The notes under the pieces: model-generated | Database searches by the model: none | The model's input: only the letters and a program-made list of their open reading frames with translations | What the model was told of the DNA's origin: nothing | Shown: positions 33,541-46,611 of the stretch, piece after piece | Layout: every line of letters starts with the position of its first letter | Position numbering within the stretch: the first letter of the stretch is position 1 | Origin: Lamellibrachia columna | Lineage: Eukaryota; Annelida; Polychaeta; Sabellida; Siboglinidae | Assembly: GCA_963662155.1 (NCBI GenBank) | Contig: OY759265.1 | Span: 15,513,761 to 15,577,760, forward strand | Direction of reading: 5' to 3' | DNA length: 64,000 bases | Translations under genes and position numbers: made by a program

Positions 33541-34139
33541 GTCTGAAACTTGACGAGGGAAACAATCGAATTGAGAGGATCCATTAAGAATTGCGTAGTG
33601 ATTTAGCGGCCGACAAACACACGGAGTTTTCCATGTAACCCTGGCCACAGACCGAAGTTGCCGCCGGACAATGACCGTGTCGCCGACGGGCAGCCATGAC
33701 ATGTTACACCCGGTCGGTGACCAGGTATGTTGTTATGTGGACTGCAAATCATCCAACCCGAGGCGACAGTCGCGTCGATGACAACACAATGGTTTAGTCA
33801 GCGGGTCGACTTCGTTAAATGTGTTCAGTGTTACAATGGCATCTAAGTTAAAAATGCATGAAACCTCCGAGTAAGTTTCATGATAATTTGTATTACATTA
33901 TAGACTAGATGCCTTTGAAAGACAATAGTCGAACAAATACTTAATTACACTAATTATTATAAGTTGAAATTAAAGGAGGTGTCAATCTATTTGGAGTGTT
34001 TATATATTAGAGATGAGTCTCTGTCGTAATTCCCCAATGTTATATTACAATCAGGTTTTCGATGCTTAATTAATAATTATAATCATATCTGACTGAATGC
34101 TGATGTCACAAATCACATATCTGACTGAATGCTGATGTC
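33541..34139. other. non-coding DNA, nothing recognised
   Basis: Contains a direct duplication of about 34 bases, ATATCTGACTGAATGCTGAT then GTCACAAATC, twice at 34084-34147. No gene. Confidence 0.5.
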
Positions 34140-34620
34140 ACAAATCGTGGCGTGTGTGAATCGGTTTAGTAATATGCGCAGTCGGTTTAATAAAAGAGTG
34201 CGTATACGCTTTTCTAAAATCATCTAAAGAACTGACTTTGGTATTTAGACCGGGTAACTTGCGAAAGTGTGAATAGCTTGATGTTGTAGCATATAGTGCC
34301 GGACCACTTTTGCTTTTTTCGCGGAATTTTGACCGGATACGGTCAAAATTAATTTAATAGTTTGATTTTATCACAGATAAATAACACATTTGCGCAACCG
34401 AGCTAGCGTGTCCTAGTGAACGCCAGGTAGGTTTGACTTTTCGCGATATAATTTTAAACGAGACGAACAATGGCAATTGAGTATAAAGATTTTATTTAAA
34501 TTATTGATTATCAGTAGTTGCACGTAGTGGCTCACGTGACGTGTTGGGCGTTGTCTACACTGTATGTGACTTACACTCCACGCACTCTTGGTGTTGTACT
34601 CAGATCCGTCCACAAGTGTA
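34140..34620 (+). repeat. interspersed repeat family X, copy D
   Basis: Carries GCGCAGTCGGTTTAATAAAA, TTTAGACCGGGTAACTTGCG, ATATAGTGCCGGACCACTTT, GTGTCCTAGTGAACGCCAGG and TTTTAAACGAGACGAACAAT in family order. It lies about 900 bases after copy C in the same orientation. Confidence 0.65.
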
Positions 34621-35040
34621 ACACAATACTCTAACTCAGCAAAACAACACGATCAGCACAATATGATTACACCGCACGTGCCACTCCACGGAGATCGATA
34701 CAAGTCAGCCCGACCTGTCACGGAGACGTTGATTCCTATCAGAATGATTGTTTGTGCGTGCTTGCGTGCGTGTGTGTGGTTTATGCATGCATATGTGTGT
34801 AGGTATATATGTGTCTGCGCGGGTTTACATGCGTGCACGAGCGTTCATTTGATTTTTCCTGGAGGTGTGGGCAAACAATTTGTTGATCTAATTTCAACCA
34901 GAAATCTTAACATTTACCCACATGTACAACATGTGCAATAGCATTGTATATAATTAGCTAACACATATACTAGATATATATTTAACAATATATTCGCAAT
35001 ATATTCGCAACGAAAGACCTAAATTTTACAATAATCCAGA
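34621..35040. other. non-coding DNA with GTGCGTGC-rich patch
   Basis: A degenerate GT/GC-rich patch lies at about 34752-34845, where a 117-codon frame with cysteine runs crosses it. No gene is supported. Confidence 0.5.
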
Positions 35041-35047
35041 ACCTAGG

Positions 35048-35095
35048 GGGACAACCCCCCCCCCCCTCCCCTCCCCCCACCTCCGCCCCAAACTC
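35048..35095. repeat. C-rich tract
   Basis: Thirteen C in a row followed by CTCCCCTCCCCCC. The minus strand is a strong G-quadruplex candidate. It lies just beyond the 3' remnant of the LINE. Confidence 0.9.
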
Positions 35096-35117
35096 CCAAG
35101 CTTGCGTGTAATGTCTA

Positions 35118-35194
35118 CTCTGGTAAACACTGAACTGAAGTACCAATTTTAGTTCACTCTGGTAAACACTGAACTGAAGTACCAATTTTAGTCT
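35118..35194. repeat. 38-bp tandem duplication
   Basis: CTCTGGTAAACACTGAACTG then AAGTACCAATTTTAGT occurs twice in direct succession without visible change. Confidence 0.95.
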
Positions 35195-35199
35195 TCTGT

Positions 35200-36870
<1,671 letters not shown>

Positions 36871-37029
36871 TAAACTGCTCTGTGTTAACGTTCTCCTTCT
36901 CAGTTAATGGGTATACACACATCTTTGCATATCTATGCAAGACATCATCGATATTTCTCGAGACACTCGATGTCTCTGCACTAATTAGACACAGAACTCC
37001 TCGCGAAGTGAAAAAGAAAATTAATAATG
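36871..37029. other. short non-coding gap
   Basis: Nothing recognised; TATCTCGAGACACTCGATGTCTC-like partial symmetry occurs near 36950. Confidence 0.4.
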
Positions 37030-37034
37030 ATTAT

Positions 37035-37098
37035 TATTATTTGGTATAGCGCCACATCCGATACAGTTCACAACGCTTTATTGGACACAACACATTGT
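37035..37098 (-). repeat. SINE 3' tail fragment, second tail type
   Basis: GGTATAGCGCCACATCCGAT then CACAACGCTTTATTGGACAC. It resembles the 3.1 kb fragment and, on the minus strand, ends with the GGCGCTATACC motif. No head is seen. Confidence 0.5.
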
Positions 37099-37424
37099 GG
37101 TAACACAATACTTGTAATATCATAGATAAAAATATAATTATATATAATATTTCTTTTTTAAATAAATAAGACGAACATGGCAATATAATCATGGACCATA
37201 AGTTTATCATAACATCAGCATGACACGTGTAACATCATATAATAAAATAAGTTAGGTTGAATATATAACAGAAGAAAGAGACAGCAATAATAGTTACGTA
37301 AGCGCTCCAGCCAGTTGCCCAGAAAGCCCCGAGGACGATAGTGTTGTAAAGGTGGGTGCGTTGTACTTGTCGCTTTCTTTCGAAACGCACACTGCACGCA
37401 AAGACATCGATAAGTACTCAAGAC

Positions 37425-37447
37425 GGGGGGGGGGGGGGGGTTGGGGG
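37425..37447. repeat. G16 run plus TTGGGGG
   Basis: Sixteen consecutive G bases followed by TT and five more G. A G-quadruplex-forming tract on the plus strand, and a place where sequencing length may be unreliable. Confidence 0.9.
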
Positions 37448-37449
37448 AA

Positions 37450-38015
37450 CTGTGATACATATATGTGAACAAACACGCGTACCCACCTACGCACGTACGT
37501 TCATTTATATTGTACATAATTGACGACACAATTCAATTCCACGAGCCGGCTGTACCACGTTGGCGCATGTATATGGGTCAATTTAATTCCCTTCCGTCGG
37601 GCCTTCCTTTCTCCTTTAATCTTACAAACCTTCCGCTTTATTAATTTATATGGTGGTTTTCTCTCTTCCTTAATAGCCAGAGCCAACCGTTATTCACATT
37701 TACCGTGCATGTATTTTTTGTCTACGTTTTCGATATTTTATTATATTGTTGACCAATATACGAAGATTTGCCTCGTTGATAGTTCAAGTCTGTTTTCCTT
37801 TCCTTTCTTTCTCCTGGTTCACGCCTCAACGAATGTACAATACTTTGACGCGTCTCCATTTCAAGATCCATCTACGCACCCCTTCTACACACGGACAAAC
37901 ATAAATAAAAAGTAACGAGGGTTAAAGAGACATACAAAAAGTAAGACGATACACACCCCGAGGAAATAATCATCTCGGATTGTATTTTTGAAATATTCCA
38001 CCACCGCTATGTGGA
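37450..38015. other. non-coding DNA, nothing recognised
   Basis: A 131-codon plus-strand open frame (37520-37915) is Phe/Tyr/Leu-rich, sits in pyrimidine-rich DNA and resembles nothing known. I do not call it a gene. Confidence 0.45.
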
Positions 38016-38018
38016 TAA

Positions 38019-38345
38019 TTGATAACATCCCTTTCGGGGGCGCCGGTGCGATCTTATGTTTTACGTGTCTTCGTGACTCGCTGTCTTCTCGACCCGACCC
38101 ACCCCTATTTGCCTACTATTAACCGAACAAACTGGAGGTCAGCCCACCCGGCGACCCGTCCCCCAAACAAAGCCGGCCTGTTCGCTGCGGGTCTGGCTGC
38201 TCATCGGCTTTATTGTTTAATAATTGAGAAAGATTTCGCGTACAGATTACCGGAGCGTGTCTCTGCGGAAAATCCACTCCCGTCAATAATTCACCAGCGC
38301 AGCCGATTGCTATGCTTTTTTGCTCGAGTTTTCTTAATTACTTGA
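38019..38345. promoter_or_regulatory. GC-enriched unique segment, possible regulatory element
   Basis: The segment departs from the AT-rich flanks and contains AACAAAG (Sox/TCF-type), TTTATTGTTTAATAATTGAG (Fox and homeodomain-type cores) and GGCTGCTCATCGGC. A 108-codon plus-strand frame covers it without any recognisable motif. Because it lies 5 kb downstream of the candidate first exon at 43.1 kb, an intronic enhancer is possible; this is inference only. Confidence 0.25.
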
Positions 38346-39796
38346 AGTCGTCAATTGATTTTGCGCGTCGTGGAACAGATACATTCTCAATGGATGTACT
38401 TCTGAAATTCTGTGATGTGTAAAAAGAATCAACGCCTCTCAATGTGGCTGCGCACCAACGTGAATAAATAAAATCCGGGCCAATTACGGAAATGTCCAGT
38501 GCCGGAAAAAAGATTCATTAAATCACGATTTAAATATAATTTATTTAAGCAAGTCCGTCAGCAAATAAGTACGCATGAATTAGCCCGAAAGTAACGATTT
38601 AGGCCTGACATTATTATATTATCTAACACAACTGATTCGGTTCTAATAAGTGAATATAAGTAATAAGATAATAATAGACACCAGTTCGAGACGAAATTAA
38701 ACTTCAGCGTCTATTTTTATTATCCACTTAATCTAGATGCTACCTATTGCACGATATCCGTACCGGACGATTGGTCGGGTTACGAAATTGTACGCTTGCG
38801 TGAACACAAGGTTGCGTGAACACTAAACATTGGTTCCAACACTGAACACGTGCCAATTTCCTTCTAGACGGGAACAAATCATCGCACCTTATACGTATGT
38901 GTCCGCACGTGCATACAGGTGACATTTTCTTCTGTAGTGCCGCTTTAAGAAGATATTCAAAAACCTGGATGACGCAAACTTGATGCCGTGTTATACCATT
39001 GGCTGTTGAGAAACAGTAAATCAGAAAATGCAGAAAAATGTGTGACAATGTGTGTTACATGGCCCATGACCCGTTTTCTAGTGTGTATGTCTACACTGTC
39101 CTATACACTTGACAATAAACTCTGATGTGACAAAACACAACTGGATCTTTTATTATAAATGTCTATTTTAGTGCACTTCTTACTCGTTGTTGTGTTGTTC
39201 TGAGAAAGGTAACACGTGGGTCTTCCGCACGTAATGTCCACAATTCCCGAACTCATACCAGATAACTGCGCTTGCTCTACTAAAGTATGTTCATATAACA
39301 CAAGACGTTTCCCAGAAAACTCACTAAGCATTAACTGGCTCGTCTGCATGTTTGAATATCATAATTTCATTCCCACTTGCAAATGTAGGGCATATTTGTC
39401 TTTTGAGCGATTTTTGTCCGGTTCACTATACGCGAAAGACAACTCCACAAAGACAAGCGTGTTTGGAGTAAGTCTTTGATTGTATACACAACGTCACAAG
39501 ATGTATGCATTAATCGTTGACGTCATCAAACCACGTTGTTGCTGCCACATGATAACAGTGAAAGCACCCAAGCGTTGTTGTCTGGTTTGACGAGGCAATG
39601 GCTATGCACACGAAACGTTAATAATTGAGTCTTTTTCTGCATAATTTGAATATAATTTGAATGTACATTCTTTCTCACTGATGTGATGCTGGGAAGTTAT
39701 TACTGATGTTGAAGTATGTTTGAATTGATTTTCATCGTGTTACGCTTTGCTGCGTATTAAATTTTAGTCATTTCCGCACAATGATGTCCAATTTTT
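38346..39796. other. non-coding DNA, nothing recognised
   Basis: AT-rich with short open frames on both strands, none convincing. Confidence 0.45.
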
Positions 39797-39797
39797 C

Positions 39798-39849
<52 letters not shown>

Positions 39850-39851
39850 GC

Positions 39852-39886
<35 letters not shown>
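39798..39886. repeat. (CAA)n microsatellite
   Basis: About 29 CAA units with a single CAG interruption near 39849. Confidence 0.97.
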
Positions 39887-40383
39887 AACATTGAGGTCAT
39901 ACTCACAAAAATCGTATGAGTTGCAACAAACACTAACCTCCTTTACCTCTCTAATGTATTATTGATATCTGAAACATTTCATAACAAGAACTTTAGGGGA
40001 AATTCAAAGACAAATAAATTATTACAAACGTTCGTGCTAACGTGACATTTTCAGTTAACATACACCTCTGTACATACTAAACAGTTCAGTCAATATGTTT
40101 AAAATGATATAAAAAATTGTTTTGGTGCTTAATGTTTCCACTTTCTGTATTCATAATCTAGGCTGTGTATATTAGTTTATGATACATATCCCGCTTTTCA
40201 GTAATATTAGTAATATTCATAGTATTTAGGAAGGCCAAGTGGTCTAGGGCTGGGCCCTGGGGACAGGGAACAAAATTAATATGAAACAGGGATCGTCGGC
40301 GGGTTGATCGATGCATTTTCGCGTGAGTGTGAAATGAACCGTCTGGTTTGGTAGCGACGAAAGCACAACATCAAAGCCGAGTG
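39887..40383. other. non-coding DNA
   Basis: Nothing certain. GGAAGGCCAAGTGGTCTAGG near 40230 resembles the first stem and D arm of a leucine or serine tRNA, but no matching B box or cloverleaf follows, so it is at most a SINE relic. Confidence 0.4.
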
Positions 40384-40495
40384 TATCGGGGTTTAAGCAT
40401 CGGGGTTTAAGCATTGGGGTTTAAGCATCGGGGTTTAAGTATATGGGTTTAAGTATCGGGGTTTAAGTATCTGGGTTTAAGCATCGGGGTTTAAG
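40384..40495. repeat. 14-bp minisatellite, 8 units
   Basis: The unit is CATCGGGGTTTAAG, with first bases varying (TAT, CATT) and two units reading GGGTTTAAG after TATAT or TATCT. The GGGGTTTA core is G-rich on one strand and slightly resembles a telomeric repeat, but it is not one. Confidence 0.95.
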
Positions 40496-41280
40496 TTGAA
40501 GTTTCCGGCCAGTTGTGTGGACAATGTCATGTGACCCGTCTTTAGGCACTTGTAGTCCAAAGCACGGTTGCAAGTTTTCACATCAACAAATGTACGCTTC
40601 GTACTTCGAAACATGTGTGTATGATGCAATACACAAACCTGTGAAATGTTTTGCAACAAACTGGACAAATGCTTTTGATTTTTGGTCATGATATTGAATC
40701 TGCGTTGACCCGATATTAAGGCAAATATCTATTTAGATATGCTACTTGAATAGTAGCTAAAATTACAAAGCATAACGTTATTGGTTTATGCGTGTGTTTG
40801 TGTGTGCATGCGTGCATGCGTGCGTGCGTGCGCGTGTGCATGTTATGCGAAGGTACGAACGAACGAGTGTACGTTTGTATGGGGGTGTCCCATCTGACAC
40901 ATATTTATGTGAACGCCTGGGGTGACAATAACTCAAAATGCACATGTAGGACATGTACATGATTTTTAACGACATGTGCGTGATTAAATGTGTTATTCGG
41001 TATGAACGGTTTTATTGTACCCGCATTGTCCCGTGTTACCTGATGAATGAGCATAACATCCCTCGCCTGTACGAAAGCGCATCGAACTATAAGCGTGGAT
41101 AGACACTCGAACATAATTGGAAACATCCTTTTGGTAGGCCTATGTCTGCCGATGAGGTTTCCCGGGGTAGACACCCACAAGGGCGAACACCCGCGTGCAC
41201 TAAGATAACGTACGACCGCTAGTAGAATATTTATTTTACAAAGAGGAACATTCATAAAGTGCTAATATATACAATGTCTC
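40496..41280. other. non-coding DNA
   Basis: Contains a TGCG-rich patch (about 40790-40840). Minus-strand frames of 65-116 codons lack motifs. Confidence 0.45.
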
Positions 41281-41282
41281 GT

Positions 41283-41830
41283 CCAAAGACAATACGCACT
41301 TCTTCCTTGGCAGACTTCTGCACATATTGGTTAAACCTGCCTCTTCAATTTATTTACGCACGTACGTTTGCTAAAATTATAGACATGATTTACTTGATGG
41401 TTAGAAGGCGCAATTTGCGAAAAATATAAACAGTCTTATGTCATAGTATATAGAGCCGTACCGCTGTTGCCAATTTTGCCTAATTTGATCGTGTTCGGTA
41501 AAAAATTATTTAACAGTTTATCCGATGAATTCACCAAAACTAACCAACAAATTTGCGCAAATGAACTAACACGCCGTGGTCGATAATAGGTATGTTTAAT
41601 GTTTTGCGAAATGTTTTTTTTTGCGAAATGATTCTAATGCTTCTAATGATTCTAATGATTCTAATGATTCTAATGCGAGACGACCTAAAACACGACGAAC
41701 TGAGGAAAGAACTTTAACACTGCAAGAATAATTTTTTAAAGAAGAACAATCATTATGCGCCGATATTCATGCTGTGTTGTTCAAAGACAGCACACACTCG
41801 TTGCTTGGCAGACTTCTGCAGGTGTAGAGT
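41283..41830 (+). repeat. interspersed repeat family X, copy E, flanked by direct repeats
   Basis: 41385-41545 shows the family blocks ATAGTATATAGAGCCGTACC and CACCAAAACTAACCAACAAA, and 41565-41700 has ACACGCCGTGGTCGATAATA and CGAGACGACC. CAAAGACAATACGCACTTC, followed by TTGGCAGACTTCTGCA, at 41284-41324 is repeated at about 41779-41821 (CAAAGACAGCACACACTCG, TTGGCAGACTTCTGCA), so the copy is bracketed by 40-base direct repeats about 496 bases apart. An internal 9-base repeat (TGATTCTAA, about 5 units, 41630-41676) interrupts it. Confidence 0.65.
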
Positions 41831-42890
41831 AGTTACGTATGTAAGGTCAGTTTACCCGGATTGGTCAGTTGCGCACGTCCATCGGTGTCCGTGGTTAGAG
41901 CATTTTATATACAGCTCAGACAGAGACCACTTAACGAAACTGTCCAGGTTTGGAACGGCCGAAGTGGCTAGGACTTCGCCGGACATCTTGGTTATGAATC
42001 GGACGCCTTGTCTCCATTGCGCCGTACAGAATGACGTAGCAACGGATATGCTTAGAAATGACAGCAAATTCGATTAGTAGCCATTGTTTAGCTGTGTTTC
42101 AGTGTGATTCATAAGGAATAATGCTAAAATGCGTATTATCAAATTAGCTTACGAATAAACTACTAAACCAAAATTAAATTGTACATCATTATATATGTTC
42201 CACGTGCTCTCTTTATTCCACCAAATAAACGTGTTATTTACGTAAAACAGATTATAAACATAACTCTTTGGCTTAGCAAGCGCCGTGACCACCACATAAA
42301 CGCGCTAAGCTAAAGTTATTGCAATACGATCAAATGTTTATAATAAAATGCTACATCTTGTGTGATCTATTTCACGAGTTTCTGTGGATTGTCTCCCTTT
42401 CTCCGTATTAAAACAAAAGTCAAAATGTATCTGATAAAAACTCACTATTTGCTTTAACACAATTTAAATCTCGCATTAGTTGGAAACTGTTATTTTTAAT
42501 AAAATGTCGGCGACGGAAGGATTATTTTAACATATTGACACGTGAATATATTATTATTATTTTAATAACGTACAGATTATCAATATTTTCCACGTGATAA
42601 CTTTCGGACGAACACATAATTATGAATATTCACACCGATGACCAAAATCATGCACATAATTATTGTAAAAAAGATATTTCTAAGGTAAAATGATCATTAT
42701 CACAACTGACTTGGCTAAATTTAAAATAACAAAATCTCGAAGGTGCCCCACACGTGAGAGAACTACTTACAAATACTGTCGTATTAGTTTCAACTTCCTC
42801 GTGACTTCGTTAAAACGCGACTCACATAACTATTATCGCAATGCTGGTGCTTATTTTTAAGACAATGTAATAAATATGCAATACCAAAAT
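41831..42890. other. AT-rich non-coding DNA
   Basis: Overlapping short frames at 41769-42077 are open on both strands and resemble nothing. From 42.1 to 42.8 kb the DNA is AT-rich, then turns sharply CpG-rich. Confidence 0.45.
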
Positions 42891-42899
42891 TAGACGAAC

Positions 42900-44420
42900 C
42901 GTGTCTTCTCGTTTGTATTCTACTCACGTGACAGTAGCAACTGCAAGAAAGACTCGTCCGACTGACGAAACACCGCGGACGGGTGAAACGACAAAAAGCG
43001 ACATCGTTCGACAGAACAGGAACATCAAAGAAGCGCGCGGGATGACGCGCCAACTTACCACGAGCGTTCCCATCGGGGCAACGGACGCCAAGTTCCAGTC
43101 GGGCTCGACGCACGGGACGTGATGGTGCTGCGGGTGATGATACATGGTAAGCGCGAGACGAGACAAGTTCCAATCAATCGAGCGTGCGAGCGTCTTTTCG
43201 CTGGACGCCCGCGGAACAGTGTGCCGGAGAACAAGCGCGAGAGCTCGGCGGTAGCGACGGTGGCAGGCAGCGGTCCGTGGCTGCTAGGTGCTGTGATCGC
43301 GCGCGTGCCGCAATGAAATACGGCGGCGTGCGTGGGGCACGCCAACGGCGCACATCTCGCGCGCACGTCCCGACGCGTGGTTCGACGACCAGCCGCCTGG
43401 TGGTGTTGGGGTCGATCGCGTGACGGCGACAGACGAGTTCGAGCCTCGTGTTGGCCGCGGGACAGATGTCGTCTGCCGCGGGCGCTTCTTGTTCGCACGC
43501 TCGCCCGTCCGCTCGGCGTTCCGTCGACGGCGACAGACGTTGGCTTTCCTCGCCTCGTCGACACGCCTAGGATGAGCGGAGCCGCTGACAGCCGCCGGTG
43601 GCCGGCAACGCCCGCTCTACCGCTGTCCGGGTCGTCCCGGGAGCACTCTGGTCCGGGTTTGCTGTCTCAAACGAAAGCTAATATTCCGCGATCCACCACG
43701 TAGATTAATCCCGCCACAAAGCGTTCACCCCTTTCTATACGAAATCGCAGTTAGCCGCCGCCGCCGCCGCGAAAGTTTCGCGTCGTTCGCTCCCGCTTGA
43801 ATAAGTCGCGAATGAACCGTCCGCTCGGCCGCCTTCAGCGACGTCCGAGTTATGTCAACTCGACAGAGTACCCCCAACGAAACACGACGACGCCGTCAGA
43901 CGCCGCCGGGAACATTGACATTCACTGACGTTCACTCGGTGCCCCGTTGTCCGTCAGCCGCGATACGATCGCAGCGGGCCCGCACTGTTGCACCGAACAC
44001 GGCGCTCGACATTTCGCGAACCGACAGGAGGAGCGACGCAACCCGACGAACAATCCTTTACGGGTCGAATGCGGCACATTTCGGCCGGCGAGACGGCAGA
44101 CCGGGTTTCCTGGCGTCTACGGTTGCGGGAGTTTTTTATGGGCCCTTTGTTTTCGGGAAACGGGGAACGCGGAACACGCATCGTAGGGAGTGCAATGGAA
44201 AGTCGCGCGAACTTCATCGCATACCTTTCGAACAAACACAGGTTTAGCTGGCGATACAGAAATAGAACGTGTTTGCGGGCAGCCGCAGCCGATATTAGCC
44301 GCCATGCAACGTGTCTTACAAAAGTTGGTTTCCTACTGAAATATTTAGTCGAACGGCTGTGCAATTATAAAGATTCGCGTCGCAAAGTGCCGCGTGCTGT
44401 CAGATATGACGCGCGTATTA
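42900..44420. promoter_or_regulatory. CpG-rich block around candidate first exon
   Basis: This is the most CG-dinucleotide-dense stretch of the window (for example GCGCGCGGGATGACGCGCC near 43034 and CGCCGCCGCCGCCGCG near 43755). It begins and ends abruptly against AT-rich DNA. Many overlapping frames are open on both strands because GC-rich DNA has few stops. It looks like an unmethylated or lightly methylated promoter region of a developmental-type gene; the minus-strand exon at 43145-43059 would be its first coding exon. No TATA box was identified with confidence. Confidence 0.5.
43059..43145 (-). CDS. candidate first coding exon, 29 codons, gene unidentified
   Basis: On the minus strand ATG at 43145-43143, in a fair context (ACC before ATG), opens a frame reading MYHHPQHHHVPCVEPDW, then NLASVAPMGTLV. 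It stops exactly at a consensus splice donor (GTG then GTAAGTTGG, 43058-43050) in phase 0. A histidine/proline-rich start is common in transcription factors, but I cannot assign a family. The exon sits in a CpG-rich block, as first exons often do. The rest of the gene should lie at lower coordinates; only a doubtful exon near 20.6 kb is a candidate. On the plus strand ACATGGTAAGC at the same place also looks like a donor, so orientation is not certain. Confidence 0.45.
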
Positions 44421-44446
44421 AACTAATTCGTAACATTCGTAAATAA

Positions 44447-44471
44447 ATACACCTGTATGAACAGGTGTATC
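44447..44471. repeat. short hairpin
   Basis: ATACACCTG and CAGGTGTAT are inverted around TATGAA, directly before the 52-bp array. Confidence 0.7.
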
Positions 44472-44514
44472 GTTTGTCTTGAAAGAAGGACATACTCAAT
44501 ATGTGTCAATGCAA

Positions 44515-45533
44515 ATTACTGGAGAAGAACCGGAGAACTGTGCACCGTTTACCAACTACAGAGTGTTGCATAACAAACGAGCCGGAGGGCATTGCATGAT
44601 ATACCAAGTGGAGAACGGTGCACCATGTACCAACCGTAGAAGTTTGTACAATATACTAACTGGAGAATGTTGCACCATGTACCAACCGTAGAAGTTTGTA
44701 CAATATACTAACTGGAGAATGTTGCACCATGTACCAACCGTAGAAGTTTGTACAATATACTAACTGGAGAATGTTGCACCATGTACCAACCGTAGAAGTT
44801 TGTACAATATACTAACTGGAGAATGTTGCACCATTTACCAACCGTAGAAGTTTGTACAATATACTAACTGGAGAATGTTGCACCATGTACCAACCGTAGA
44901 AGTTTGTGCAATATACTAACTGGAGAATGTTGCACCATGTACCAACCGTAGAAGTTTGTACAATATACTAACTGGAGAATGTTGCACCATGTACCAACCG
45001 TAGAAGTTTGTACAATATACTAACTGGAGAATGTTGCACCATGTACCAACCGTAGAAGTTTGTACAATATACTAACTGGAGAATGTTGCACCATGTACCA
45101 ACCGTAGAAGTTTGTACAATATACTAACTGGAGAATGTTGCACCATGTACCAACCGTAGAAGTTTGTACAATATACTAACTGGAGAATGTTGCACTATGT
45201 ACCAACCGTAGAAGGTTGTGCAATATACCAATTGGAGAACGTTGCACAATGTACCAACCGTAGACGGTTGTACGTTATACTAATTGGAGAATGTTGCACC
45301 ATGTACCAACTGTAGAAAGATGTACAATGTACTAATTGGAGAACGTTTCAACAGGTACAAACAGTAGAAGGCTGTACAATATACTAATTGGAGAAATGTT
45401 CACCATGTACCAACCGTAGAAGGCTGTACAATGTACTAATTGCAGAACGTTGCACCATGTACCAACCGTATAAGGCTGTACGATATACTAATTGGAGAAC
45501 GTTGCACCATGTACCAACCGTAGAAGAAAGAAG
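44515..45533. repeat. 52-bp minisatellite, part 1, about 19 units
   Basis: The unit is GTAGAAGTTTGTACAATATA then CTAACTGGAGAATGTTGCAC and CATGTACCAACC. The first one or two units are degenerate, the middle ten or so are nearly identical, and the last units (from 45190) diverge (GAAGGTTGTGCAATATACCA, ACTAATTGGAGAACG). The array stops at GTAGAAG, where a LINE begins, and resumes at 46612. Confidence 0.95.
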
Positions 45534-45837
45534 AAGACTTTTATTGGACCAATGTAACGTTTCAAAAGATACAGACGCACATCCATGTTAACAAAACAAT
45601 ATTACACGGTATAAGTTTGTAATGTTGTGTGTATTAAGATGAAATACTGGTAGTACGGTCCAGTGACTCATCTAAGACTAACTAGTCGCTATCGAGGAGC
45701 CACCTTAAAAATTAGAATATTTATAAGTTAGTAAATTAGTTGGTCTAACAAGTTATGATCTTTCAAAAAAATAAAAATAAATAAAGTGAGTCGTCGAACA
45801 AGTGCAATTCTTCCAAATAAAAGAAAACAAAATGTCG

Positions 45838-45889
45838 TGCGTGCATGCGTGCGTGCGTGCGTACGTACGTGCGTGCGTGCGTGCGTGAG
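45838..45889. repeat. (GTGC)n microsatellite inside the LINE
   Basis: CGTGCGTGCATGCGTGCGTG-type repeats with GTACGTAC interruptions. It lies in the LINE frame directly after VQKKAVRILT, where related elements usually have a short Ala-His-Thr stretch, so it may have expanded from LINE codons. Confidence 0.9.
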
Positions 45890-46019
45890 TTGTAAGTATT
45901 CTCACAGCCTTCTTTTGTACTTTGTATATTCTTTCATTTTTACAGCTCCATGCCATGACGCAATAGTTCATATGTGGCAGGACTAGTGCATTATACATAA
46001 TTTGTTTTATTTAGTGATT

Positions 46020-46168
46020 AAAAAAGTAAAGGTAAGTTCTTATACAGCGCGGTATCCAGTCCTTGGGACTGTTCAAAACGCTTTACACTTCACCCCCTGG
46101 CAGACCTGTTCATTCCAAGGCCATTTCGACTTCTCTGGGAAGCATTCCATTTGTTCTGGAACACTTAT
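46020..46168 (-). repeat. SINE 3' part inserted in the LINE
   Basis: The plus strand reads TATACAGCGCGGTATCCAGT, CCTTGGGACTGTTCAAAACG, TTCACCCCCTGGCAGACC, TGTTCATTCCAAGGCC and CTTCTCTGGGAAGCATTCCA, the reverse of the tail at 10.88-11.00 kb. It splits the LINE coding region, so it arrived after the LINE. The tRNA head is missing. Confidence 0.88.
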
Positions 46169-46611
46169 TTGAAGTGATTTCAGAATGTTTCCTCCATTTT
46201 AAATTTGTGTCCAGAGTTAGACCTAAGAAGTTGAAGTGACAGCTTATTAATTTCAAGCCATTCATTTATTTTACCAAGTTCGTCATTAATTAGGAACCAG
46301 CATCAATGTTCGCCGTATTTTTAAATTACTTAGTGTACTTGAAAGGGTAGTGTCGTCTGCGTAAGCTATAGAATTAAAAATTTCACTAGACTGAGGAATA
46401 TCATTTATGAAGATTAAAAACAACAGCGGCCCAAGAAAAGACCCACGTGTGACACCAGTGCCTATTTTGCAATGTTTTAGATTTAATATCGCCCAATTCT
46501 ACATACTGCTTTCTATTTGTAGCTGTTGAATACTTTCAGCTCAGAGCCCTCCAACCCATAGTATTTTAGTTTGTCCAGTAATATTTTATGATCAATGGTA
46601 TCAAAAGCCTG

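Noticed and set aside
40228..40300. tRNA-Leu/Ser gene
   Set aside because: Only the first stem and D-arm-like words fit; no B box or cloverleaf follows.
40384..40495. Telomere-like repeat
   Set aside because: GGGGTTTAAG with a 14-base period does not match a known animal telomere repeat and the array has only eight units.
42790..44446. Several 70-170-codon Arg-rich frames
   Set aside because: Overlapping frames on both strands in CpG-rich DNA, where stops are rare; only the 29-codon exon has start and donor support.
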